DNA from: Laburnicola sp. R22_1
Lineage: Eukaryota; Ascomycota; Dothideomycetes; Pleosporales; Didymosphaeriaceae
DNA: 64,000 bases
Direction of reading: 5' to 3'
Assembly: GCA_014281115.1 (NCBI GenBank)
Contig: JACONQ010000009.1
Coordinates: 1,302,001-1,366,000 of the forward strand
Part shown: one piece after another, positions 44,245-56,392 of the stretch
How the letters are laid out: each line of letters starts with the position of its first letter
How positions within the stretch are numbered: the first letter of the stretch is position 1
Notes under the pieces: model-generated
Databases searched by the model: none
What the model was told of the DNA's origin: nothing
Seen by the model: the letters and a program-made list of their open reading frames with translations, nothing else
Position numbers and translations under genes: made by a program

Positions 44245-45689
44245 TAAGCATTATATAATCCCTATATAATACTATTATACAATAATATTAAAACCTTAAC
44301 CTCCTTAGGTGCCCTTGCCTATATAGTGTACAGACACTAGTAACTTTTTATTTTTAAGATTGCTATTAGTAGTTCTCTCTTTCTTTATATAAACTATCTA
44401 CTTACTAATATTCACCTTATCTATTTATTATTCCCTTATCTATACCCCTCCTGCTCTAGCTAGTCTACTCTAGTTAGTAGAAAGATTCTATTAAGTAACT
44501 ATTTATTATACTTTGCTACTATTTGTTAGAGGCGTAATTAAGCTTATTAGTAGTAGAGTAGTAGTCTAGCTAATAGCAGTTAAAGGTAAAATTGCGTAGT
44601 TAATAATAAGATTATAGTAATAATATATTATTTATATATAGTTCTTTTTACTTAGTTTATTCCTTATATAATAGGTAGACCTATTTGTCTTATTTATTTA
44701 GGTAGCAATATTAGGCAATTATATAATATTAGATAAGAGAAAAATAAATACTAAGAAGGAGTAGAAATTAAGGCGTTAAATAGAAAGGAGAGGCATATAA
44801 AGTAGACTTTCCTCCTTTTATTCTTCTTTTTCTTATTCTCTACTTTAAATATCTCTCTATACGTGTCCCTTCTCTCTAGCTCTTTTCTCTTTTTTTCTTT
44901 ATTAAGCTAATCCCCTATTTTGTATAGTGCTAAACTATACATCTTATTATATAATATCTTATCTTTATATAGTGCTAACTTACTATAGATAATAGTACTT
45001 ATACCAGCTAATAACTCAGTTAGTTTCTCTAGCTTTAATCTTATTATATATAATTTTCTAGATAGAAGAATATATATTACCCTCCCTACTAGTTTCTATA
45101 TAAACTATATATTCTTTCAGAATATCTCTATTAATATAAGTTCTCCTATTCCTTGCAGGTTTACTTTTATATAAATGCTAACTTTTAAAATAGGCTTAAG
45201 AATTTAATATTGCGTATATGCCTTCGTATAATATTAATATTGTTCTTCTAGCTAGTATAGACCTATATTTATAGGCTACTAAAGTTATTTAGCGTAAAGA
45301 ATATTTCTATGCGCTATTAGTCTAGTTATATAGTTGCCTTAGGGGCACTCTATACGCCTACTACTATAGTAGTATAACTAGGCTAAGGCTCTTTACTAAG
45401 TGCTATACGATAGTAGGCTTTTAGATAGAATTATATAGTTCTTATATATAGTAAAACTATAGTACTAGGTGTAATTATTATATAGAATAGAGCTAAGGTA
45501 ATAGGGTAGATAATACTAGATATTATCTATTAATACTAAAATAAAAAAACTCTTTTCTAAATAAATATATATTATATCTCTTCTCTTTTTATGCAAATGA
45601 TAAATAGGAAGATGCGTATTTTTAAGTAATATATGCATATAGAAAGAGCTTACTTAGACAGGCTTAAGGCAATCTACTAATACTTTAAT

Positions 45690-46350
45690 AGTAATTGTTA
45701 AGGTATTACTAGAGATTAAGGACTCTAGAGCCTAGTTTAGGGCCTTCTTTATATAGGTATTAGTAGGGTTATTCTTCTTATTAATCTATTTAATCTTGAA
45801 GATCTTATAGTGCTTATACAATTTGTAAAGTAATATAATATTAATTATAAGGCGCTTCTTATTTATAGTTTCTAGTTATATAAGGTAGTTATAAAGAGAC
45901 TTTAAATCTATATAGATAACTATAGAAATTAGCGGCAGACTAAGCATGCGTATAATCTTCTAAAAGTTATACTAATAATAATAGTATTATTAAAGCCTCC
46001 TACTATACTATACAGCTTACTAGTAAAAATACTTCTTATTACTTTCTTATACTTAGTTAAATTCTAGTATATAATATTTATTAGAATATTAAAGTTGTCG
46101 CTATTATCTATATAATACTTATTGCCTAGAGTAATTAGAAATCCTAGCTATAAGCTTAGATTCTTATTATTAGCAAATAAGCTATTAGTAAAGATAAACA
46201 GCTTTGCGTAATAAAGATCTAATAGTATAAAGGTAAGACTACACTTACTATTATTAATCTACTATTAGATTTATATATTTAATACCTTAATATTATTATA
46301 TAAGAGTAATATAGTCTAAGCAGTAATAGATAAATTAAATGCGGCTTCTA
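45690..46350 (-). pseudogene. Copia-type RNase H relic of element C
   Basis: Minus-strand reading: YLLLDLYYAKLFIFTNSLFANNKNLSL-LGFLITL, then NLTKYKKVIRSIFTSKLYSIVGGFNNTI, then a C-I-DLKSL region. This matches the order in fungal Copia-like RNase H: 'FADASFAN..DLSSQLGF', 'CKRVTRSVMAAELxAL..GFD', 'TDSKSLYD'. The catalytic Asp codons are lost or Asn. Upstream (higher coordinates) the expected RT is too decayed to place with certainty. Confidence 0.6.
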
Positions 46351-47617
46351 GTTAGTATATAGATATAATATAGGCGTCTCTTATATACTGCTCTATATAC
46401 CTCTAAGTAGCATTCTTATCTTTAGGATTAATTATGCAAAGATCCTTTGCTTAACCTTTTATATAAAAACTATAGCATTATATATAAGCTGAATTCTTCT
46501 ACTATTAAATTTAATAGATTAGTCCTTAGTAAGAATAGTTTTATTCTTTATATAAAAGGCTACCTTTTTAGCTCTTCTTCTTCTCTTTATGCAAAGTTTT
46601 TATTAACGATACTAAGAGTATTATCTATCTAAAGGCTAGTAATCCTAAAGGTGTACTTTTCTTTATTAGTAATAAGCAAATATAAGTTGTATAATAAAGT
46701 CTTTATACTAAGTTTCTCTTTATAGTAGTTATAGTAGGTCTTAAACTAGTAAAGACCTAATTTAGCTATACTATAGAGTAGGTATATAATATAGAAGATT
46801 GTGTCTTATAGAAAGTTTATGCGCAATTTCTTAGGTAGTTTAGTATAAAGTATATAGTTTAGTTTATTAGTAGACTAAATATAGGTCTAGGTAATATATT
46901 ATAACTTAAAATACATTCTATATATTGCTTAAAGGCTTGCTCCTAATATAAGAAGTAGGCGCTAGCTTATACTTTAAATACTAGGTAATTAAGTAAGAAT
47001 TTTATCCTTCTCCTTATTAGAGTGGCTAGTAAATATAAGGTAGAATTTCTTATATAGTTAAGTAATCTTGCCCTTAACTTCTTATAAAAGGCAAAGGTTA
47101 AAGATTCTATCCTTATACTTAAATAGGTTAAAGAGAAGAATCTTAAATATACTATTAGTAATAAGAGCGTCTATTTCTATATAATCTAACTTTTTAAAAA
47201 GTGCTCTAAGTGTTATAATTACACCTTTTATATAAAGCTTTAGAGATAGTTCTTAATTACTTATCTTTTTATGCAGTCTCTCTTCCTCTTCTTTAAAAAG
47301 TCCCTTTATATAAGGGCAATATTATCTACTTTATACAATAGTAAAAGAGTATAATCTTCTTTATAATAGTATAGCTTAAATTATATATAGTAAAACTTTA
47401 CTAAACTATTCTTTAGGTTAAAAATTATATTTCTATCTTTAGTATCCTTAATCTTATATAGGCCTATCTATCTATCTTTTTCTCTTTAGACTATAATCTT
47501 AGATCTAAGTAGAAGCTTAAAGACTTTGTGCGCTACTAATAGACTATTATAAGTGTTTAGCGCACAATTAATATTAGTTTTATTTCTTTCTTTTTATAAT
47601 ATTTTTATTGCCTTTTA

Positions 47618-49727
47618 CAGTAGGATGACACAAAAAAAGCGCCTTGTAAAAAGATACCTTTTTAAAAGTTATATAACTAAGTGAGTTTTAATACTATGTA
47701 AACCAAAAGTATACGGTTTAAAAGAGGAAATATAGGAGATTAAGATTGGGTACTAGTTACGTGCTTAATAAGCAGAGTCCTTAAGGTATCTATCTCTAAA
47801 CTTAGTGTTTCTAAAAAGTCAATTTTTAAGGCGTTATGACTTGTTTATTTAGTATGCTACTAGGCTAATGTTTTTACTAGCTATTCTAGGCCTAGTGTAG
47901 AGTACGTAAGCAAAATTTCGGAGTACTTATATAACTTAATTAAGAAATTATATAAGGTTAAAAAATTACGTGATTTTAGAAGTTAATTAAATCACGTGAT
48001 TGATTAGGAAGATTATAGTATAATATAATATCTTTTGTCTAGTAAATTTTCTCTTTTGTATTTCCTCGAATGGAGCCAAAATTGTCAAAACTCGAAAGTC
48101 AAGTTTCTTTACTTAAAAAAGCAAATACTTCTAATTCTACTATTACTACTACTCTTAATAAGCCTCTACAATCTATTAAGACTGCTATTAGACGTATTAA
48201 TAAGAAAAATAAGGGAGATAACTTATTAAAAGGGGTAAAACAAGGAGAGTAACTAAGGTTACTTCTAGGGAGAAAAGAGTTATTAATAGGGATTTAACTA
48301 AAAGTCCTAAGAAGACAAATAAGAGGCTATTAGAAGAGAATAGTTTTGGCTTTGCTAAGAGGACGTTACAGAGAGTTTTAAAAGGAGAAGACTATTCTTT
48401 TAACGTCTCTAAGAAAAAGGCCTATTTAATTAAAGAAAGAGCTAAAAGAAGAGAATTCTGGGCTAAAGAGATAGTTAAGGAGGTAGAAAATATTAACTTT
48501 GCTAAGGTTATATTCTCTGACGAGTCTACTATCCAAAGGGGGCATGGTAATAGGCAAGAATATATAAGAAAAAGGGGAAAATCGAAAATTGGGCCTGAAC
48601 AGTGCACAAACCGAACAACTAGTAAGTTATTAATTTCTTTTAAATTTCAGAATTATAGAGCCCTTTTCTCTCTATAATTAGGCTATTCTACTTTTTTTAT
48701 ATCTTTTTTAGTACTAATTCACTGAAAGCGCGAGATATTTCTATCTCAGTCTGAGGCTGTATTTGGATAGGAGGACGTTCTAAACTAGTGTTTTTAAGGG
48801 ACCCTATTAAAACTAGGACCTTTAATAACACTAGATATATACAGAAGTGTTTAAATCCTATCTTAAAACCTCTTTTAAAAAGAGGTAAGTAAAGTACCCC
48901 TTATTCTTCTTTTTTCTTTTTTCTTTTAATATATATAATATATATATATATTATTTTTTTATAATCTTATTCTTTATACTAATTATAACTGGGCTGGAAA
49001 TTTCAACAGGATAATTCGAAGATCCACGGAACTCCACAGGTGAAAAGGTGGTTTTCTAGGAATAAAGTCTTTGTTTTTGGGCATCCACCCTATTCACCAG
49101 ACTTAAATCCTATAGAAAACGTTTGGAGTCTATTAAAAGATAGGCTAGGAAAAATAAATACGGCTTCTTTAGGCTTTGGCACTAGTAAATCTAGTGTAGA
49201 AGCCTTTAAAAGAGCTATACAAGAGGAGTGGGATTTAATTCCACAGGAGGCTATAGATCAGTATATACTATCTTTGCCTAAGCGTTATAATGACGTTATA
49301 GAGACTAAAGGATGGTATACTAAGTACTAGTTATATATTATTTACTAGTTCTATCTAATTGTTTAATTTTAATTAATTTTTATCTTTTTCCTTATAATTA
49401 TTATTTCTATGAATAAACCTATAACAAAAATTAAGTTATATGGTCCTTATGGACTAGACTATAATATATATAAGTCATAGAATTTTATCTACGTAGAAAA
49501 AAAAGTTATATAGAGTCAAAGTTTTAAGAAAAAATTTCCTTAACTTTACTAAGATACCTCTAGTTAGCGCTGATTAGTAAGCTCTTACTAACCTTTTATA
49601 CTAAATTTTCTGAACCTTCTCCTTAAAACGGTAAACTTTTTATTTACATAGTATTAAAACTCACCTAGTTATATAACTTTTAAAAAGATATCTTTTTACT
49701 AGGCGCTTTTTTTGTGTTACCCTACTG
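47618..49727 (+). mobile_element. Tc1/mariner transposon (2,110 bp) with about 105-bp TIRs
   Basis: Ends CAGTAGGATGACAC... and the complement of ...GTGTTACCCTACTG, flanked by TA (47616-47617, 49728-49729). TIRs of about 105 bp agree at most positions (shared AAAAAAAGCGCCT, TAAAAGTTATATAACTA, GAGTTTTAATACTATGTAAA). Contains one split transposase gene. It is the best preserved DNA transposon in the window and sits inside Copia relic C. Confidence 0.95.
48070..49330 (+). pseudogene. Tc1-type DD34E transposase gene with introns, near-intact
   Basis: ATG 48070 (MEPKLSKLESQVSLLKK...) reads in one frame to about 48225; a one-base frame change near the AAAAGGGG run then leads into KRGKTRRVTKVTSREKRVINRDLTKSPKKTNKRLLEEN, continuing to FAKVIFSDESTIQRGHG (first catalytic Asp) and 48621. 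An in-phase intron, GTAAGT at 48622 to CAG at 48749, with branch TACTAAT (48712-48718), is followed by ATC-TGA, where the TGA stands for the Trp of 'VWGCI', then WIGGRSKLVFLRDP...LKPLLKR to a second GTAAGT donor at 48885. The last exon has WKFQQDNSKIHG (second Asp) and HPPYSPDLNPIENVW (Glu). There are 34 residues between second Asp and Glu: DD34E. No AG acceptor lies at the required position for intron 2. One frameshift, one TGA and perhaps one lost acceptor inactivate it. Confidence 0.88.
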
Positions 49728-50730
49728 TATATAGTAGTTATATATATAATAATATTAGGTAATAGGGGAGAATTTATACTAATTCTAAGATATACGCTAA
49801 AGACTAGTAGTGTAGGTATAAGGCTATCTAGGCCTATAGTATTATTAATAGGTTTAATAGCTATTTAGAAAATATTCTCCTTATTTATATAATTTTCTAG
49901 TCTAGCCTTAAAAATATTAAAGACTTTATAGAGAGGTGCGTGCAAACGCTTAACCTTCCCTATTATCTAATATACTTTTATAGGTATCTACCTATAGATT
50001 ACACTAATAATTTTTATATAGTTTTTAAACTTATCTAATATAAAGTTTATATCTAAGTTATATATAATATAGTTAGGTAGACCTTAGTAGATATTAATTT
50101 AGCATCTATAAAGGGCTTCCTATGCATTTTATACAGATATTAATTTTAAGAAGATTATAACTTAAAATAATATATCTATATTTATAATACATAGTACGTC
50201 TCTAGTTTTAATATATATAATACTAATAATAATCTTATAGTTAAAGTAGGTGTTATCCTTAATAATAAACTTAAAGCAATATAGAGCTTATTTATACAAT
50301 TAATAGTAGTAGTAAAACTTTTAAATTTTGTTTAGTATAGTAGTATCTACTTTATAGCTAGTATTAGTAAGTATCTTCTAAATTCTTTTTATATAGAGTT
50401 GTCTAAATTATTAATAACAATAGAGTTTTTGTTTAGTAAAGAAAGACAGAGTTTTTTCCTTACTAATATTACTAAAAGAGTGTCTCTATTTACGTATAAT
50501 AGGTATAGTTATACTATTCTTTTATATAATAATATCTAGAATATTATTAAAGTAGGTACCTAGGTTATTAGCATTTGCTAGTAATAGTAGGAATAGTGTT
50601 AGAGTATTTAGAATATAGTAGGTAACTATTCCTATTAGATTTATAATTTATATAGTTCCTAAAGATTCTTATAAGTTCTATCCTCTAAAGATAATATTAG
50701 TATTGCTAGGTGTTTAATTAATCTTTATAT

Positions 50731-50857
50731 GTGACGTTATTTTATCTACCTAGGGGTAGGACGACAAAGGCTTTCATCTCAAATAACATGACAAAAAAAG
50801 CAGAGCCCCCTGCTTAGTACTCAAAAAAGGCGTAAAAAGGTAATGATAAAAAAAGAT
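50731..50857 (+). mobile_element. S element with perfect 9-bp duplication
   Basis: 127 bp starting GTGACGTTATTTTATC; TCTTTATAT lies immediately before (50722-50730) and after (50858-50866). Body retains AGGACGACAAAGGCTTTCATC and CAGAGCCCCCTGCTTAGTA, close to ancestral. Confidence 0.92.
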
Positions 50858-50880
50858 TCTTTATATAGGGATTCTTTTAT

Positions 50881-50989
50881 TAAAGATCTTCGTTGTGTTA
50901 AGATTCTAACTAAGGTCGAATCCGCACTATACACAGAGAGGAGTAAAACAGGAGGCACTAAAATCTAGCACCTAGCACATAGTGAGAGG
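50881..50989 (-). mobile_element. Element X, short truncated copy
   Basis: 109 bp matching the terminal part of X (inverse of about 54890-54993), with TTCTTTTAT at 50872-50880 and 50990-50998. Nearly unmutated (AGGTCGAATCCGCAC, CACAGAGAGG). Confidence 0.8.
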
Positions 50990-53635
50990 TTCTTTTATAT
51001 ATATGCCTCTAGCTATACTTTACTAATAGTAGAAATTTTTGCTGTATCCATATCCTATAGTTTATCCTAGTATATTATATAATATTAATTTTTAAGAATA
51101 AACTATTCTATACACTTCTTTAGCTCTATCTTATAAATATGTTTGCTAATTATATAGTAGAGATAGGTAGTAGTAGTTAGGTAGGATACTTAATTATTCC
51201 TATTCTTATTATCTTTATTCTACTTCTTTTCTTTATATAAAGTAGGTTCCTTATTATTATACTCTTTTATATCCTAAATATAGGACTAAATAGTTTTATA
51301 TAAAGGTGTTTTATTATTATATTCTTTATAGAAGGTAATATACTATCTTATTATGTAGGTACGTATTACGCAAATAGTTAGAAGACTAATAACCTTTTTA
51401 TAGTATATAAAATACTTCTTTAGTCTTATATAAATATTATTTAATTAGAATTTAAATTGCAATAATAATAGTACAGATTGTCTACAAAATTCTTATTTAT
51501 AAGAGTCTAGTAATCTTCTTCTTTATATAAGAAAGTTGTATTTGCAATTAGTATAGTACGTATTAGTCTTTTATAAGTACTAATTAGATTAGTAATTAAT
51601 TATAATTTAAATTAACACATAGAGATTAGTAAATAGAGCTTTATATGTAGGCTTAGGAATAAATATAGCCTACTCTAGCTCTAGGTATCTATAGCATGCT
51701 TATATAATTGTAGTATAAAGAGGAATTTTCCTAGTAAAGACTATACCTAATACTCTCTATATAAGAGTAAGCCTATTAATTATTACCTCTAGAACTTTAT
51801 ATAGACTTTTATTAGGGTTCTTGCGCTAGTATTATATAAAAGTTATTATAGTCTAGTTTATCTAATACTAGTTATAGTTAATAGTAATATTAAAGTAACT
51901 ATTAAGTGCTTTATATAAGCATTTCTATAATTATCTAGGGCGAATAGTATAAAGGTAATACTATGCCACACGGCTAGTAAGGATATCTAGAAAGATATCT
52001 AGGTATTAATTCTTAGCAATATCTAGGCGTCTATATAGATCTATACAGATTCTAGTCTTATCTACTAAAATATTATATAGAGCTCTAGTATAGTTATTAT
52101 CCTTATTCTATGCCATTTAAAAGTAGATTATCTTATTAGCTAAAATTCTCTAAGGAGGTAGATTGTGCTTAGGCAGAAGCTTATATAGATTAGATTATAG
52201 TATAGACTTAGTTTATATAGATTAGTATAGTGCCTATAATTTATATTTAACTAGTATTGACTCTATTCTATATAGCTTTTAATAATTGCAAATAGGTAGG
52301 CAAAATAGTAGTTAGGTACTATGTGCGAAGAGTAGTAGTTTATTTAGTTATTTATATAAATAAGATTATCCTTACTACTTATATAAAGGTTTTCTTAAAA
52401 TATCTATAGGGACCTATAGCTATATAGGTGCCTATAGTAGCAGTAGCTTACTCTATTTAGGTTTATGCGATAGCCTAACTAGCTTAGATATCTTTAAGAT
52501 TAGCCTTAGTATTTGTGTATAAGGAGTTAAGTAAGCTAGTAAAAGTAGTAATATATAAGTAATATTTATATTATCTTAGGCTATTTTATATAGTTTACTA
52601 GTACTTATAGCTCTAGTATATATTCTTAGTGTAATGCCCTTTTCTCCTAGAACTGCAATAAGCTCTCTTTTAAATATATAGTTTAACTTTAAAAAATAGT
52701 ATTCTTTCTACTCTTTAAAGACTTTCTAGAATAATTCTAAGAAAGCTGTCCCTTTTTAGTATAGTATATAATAATTAGCAATAGTATATACTGCGTATAA
52801 TTATATTTTTAATCAAGAGGGATTATCTACTAGGTTAATTTTATTCTTTTAGTACTTAGGTCTTATTCCCTTGCGTAGTGTTGCCTCTAATATTCCTATT
52901 CCTTTAGTATACTTATTATATAGTCTAGTATATTTAGGCATATTAGTATTATTTTATAAAGTAGAGATAGTAAAGGTAATGACTTTATATAAAGTAGTAG
53001 TAGAGATAGTTATTACATAACTAGTTTGTTTAATAGATTAGTTATATAAAGGGTTGCGCTTTATTAGGGTTTATTATTATCTAACTATATATTTATATAG
53101 TTACTAGTAGTATGCTTAGTGTATTATCTTCTCTTAAATCTTATATAGTAGCGATATTTACTTACTAACTTAATAAAAGAGTCAATCTACTATTCTTATA
53201 AATAAGAATAAGTTTTATATATTTTATATAATCGCTTCCTTTATTTTATATAGTAGTAATAGTTACTTACTAACTCTATAAAGGTTTAATCTGCTATTCT
53301 CTTATATATAGAGAATAGGGTATAATAAAACAAATTATATAGCTAATAATAACTTATATAATCTATCTTTACTCTTACTAATTTATACTTAATAGTTAGT
53401 TAACTACTAATTAGTGTTTAATAGGTACTCTATAGCTAGCTGTATAGATATTAATATCTAATACTCTATACTAGCAAGTGTAAAAAGTGTATAGAATAAT
53501 TATATAAGAAAAGAAAATAATATAATAAAATAACTTAGTATTAATTACTTATTTCTAGAAAGGGTGCAAATAGAAAAATAAGATCCTATAGCGTATAGGC
53601 TACAGCGTATAGGCATTATATAATCCCTATATAAT

Positions 53636-54993
<1,358 letters not shown>

Positions 54994-55074
54994 TAATCTC
55001 TATATAATGCTATTATACGATAATATTAAAGTCTTAATTCCCTTAGGAGCCCTTACCTATACAGTGTACGGACA

Positions 55075-55385
55075 AATACTTTTAAATACTAATATTAAGA
55101 CTATTTATATAAAATAGGTTACTATATAGGCTAAAAGTATATAGCTAGTAAATAGGTATTATAAAAAATATGTAAATACTAGATAAATAGTTAAGTGCTT
55201 AGTTAGATTTAGAATAGTTAGGCGCTTAGTTAGGTTTAATATATATATTTAATACTAAAGCTATACTTTTACTATAATAAGTAAATATAATAATTACTAC
55301 TATAATAATAAAGATATTTTCTATAGTAATTTACTATAAGAATTATATATAGCTAATAAAAAATATAATTAATTAAACCTAATAT
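55075..55385. other. RIP-affected DNA, no gene seen
   Basis: AT-rich, nothing supported. Confidence 0.4.
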
Positions 55386-55737
55386 GTGTTATTAAATTAT
55401 CTACCTAGGGGTAGAACGACAAAGGCTTTTATCCTAAATAATATAACAAAAAAGGCAGAGCCCCCTACTTAGTAATTAAAAAGAGCGTAAAAAGGTGCTT
55501 ATAAAAAAAGTGCATTTAAACTTACTAAGTAAGTCTTAGCGCAGAGGCTCCTATAAGCAAAATTTTTACAAAGAGGCTACTTAGAACTTTAGGAGAGGGA
55601 TAATATAGCTTTAGCACTGCTACGCTATAGTTATTTATCTTTATTCTTTACTATCCTAATTATTATAAATATTATAAGTTATATTAATAGGTATATATTA
55701 TTTCTTATAAGTAGGATAAGAGTAATATATACTAGAT
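55386..55737 (+). repeat. S element and downstream segment, second copy of the 9619-9960 arrangement
   Basis: GTGTTATTAAATTATCTACC at 55387 begins S; then CTTACTAAGTAAGTCTTAGC and GGCTACTTAGAACTTTAGGAG follow as at 9760-9830. Confidence 0.65.
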
Positions 55738-55864
55738 CTTTTTTTGTAATTATCTATTTTATGCTCTTTTTTAATTACTAAGTAGGGGGCTCTGCTTGTT
55801 TTATTATATTATTTAAGATAAAAGCGTTTATCGTTCTACCCCTAGGTAGTTAATTTAATAACAC
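55738..55864 (-). mobile_element. S element, 127 bp, perfect 9-bp duplication, empty site known
   Basis: ATACTAGAT lies at 55729-55737 and 55865-55873. The paralog at 9958-9970 has it once, so the unoccupied site is in the same window. In S orientation the element starts GTGTTATTAAATTAAC right after ATCTAGTAT. Confidence 0.95.
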
Positions 55865-56392
55865 ATACTAGATACACTATTACTCTATTATTATACTAAG
55901 GTTATTTTTAACAAAATCTCTACTGTCTTTCTACGCCCAACTATTTATTTAGGCATTAATAATATTTCTAAAGAAGTACTTACTATTACTAAAAAGTATA
56001 CGCTAAATATTTACACTACTACTACTAAGGTAATACTAATACTAGAGTTTTATTCTATCTATAAGATAATTATCTATAGAAGACTAGTATACTTAACTAT
56101 TTAGAAGGCAATTCTTATATACTAGCTAGGTTAGTAGCTTATCTAGTTCTTAAAAACTAAGAAGACTATTTTCTCGCTCTAGTAGATATAATTACTTCTT
56201 ATTAGTAATAGAATTCTCTAGTAAAAGATATAAAAGAAGAAGAATAATAAGGTTTTTATTAATAAGCTCTAGTATAGTAAGAGGATTATATAGATCTATA
56301 AGATTTTTCTAGCTATTATAGCTGTGTTAGCTTATTTAAGCAAGTATACTACGTAAGCAGCGTGTAAGCATAGATAATTAATAATACTAATA
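55865..56392 (+). pseudogene. Unknown coding repeat W, copy 5
   Basis: Collinear with 9960-10480; the same TIYLGINNISKEVLTIT-KKYTLNI / ILEFYSIYKIIIYRR pattern can be read. Interrupted at its right by pogo element 2 and Z. Confidence 0.5.

Larger units (their letters stand above)
49728..53414 (-). pseudogene. Remainder of Copia relic C (gag/pol side), unresolved
   Basis: Minus-strand, TA-rich and stop-riddled. No domain could be placed with confidence, though the position between LTR and RNase H predicts gag, integrase and RT. Contains the S and X insertions listed separately. Confidence 0.5.

Noticed and set aside
44060..44250. Apparent intron-containing tRNA gene on the minus strand
   Set aside because: The T-arm and A-box are present, but no 7-bp acceptor stem can be closed between plausible ends, and the region is bounded by a 13-bp duplication 618 bp apart, which fits a tRNA-derived retroposon better.
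48221..48245. Programmed -1 frameshift in the Tc1 transposase at the AAAAGGGG run
   Set aside because: The sequence does not satisfy the X-XXY-YYZ slippery pattern in the incoming frame, and Tc1 elements are not known to use frameshifting; a simple mutation is more likely.
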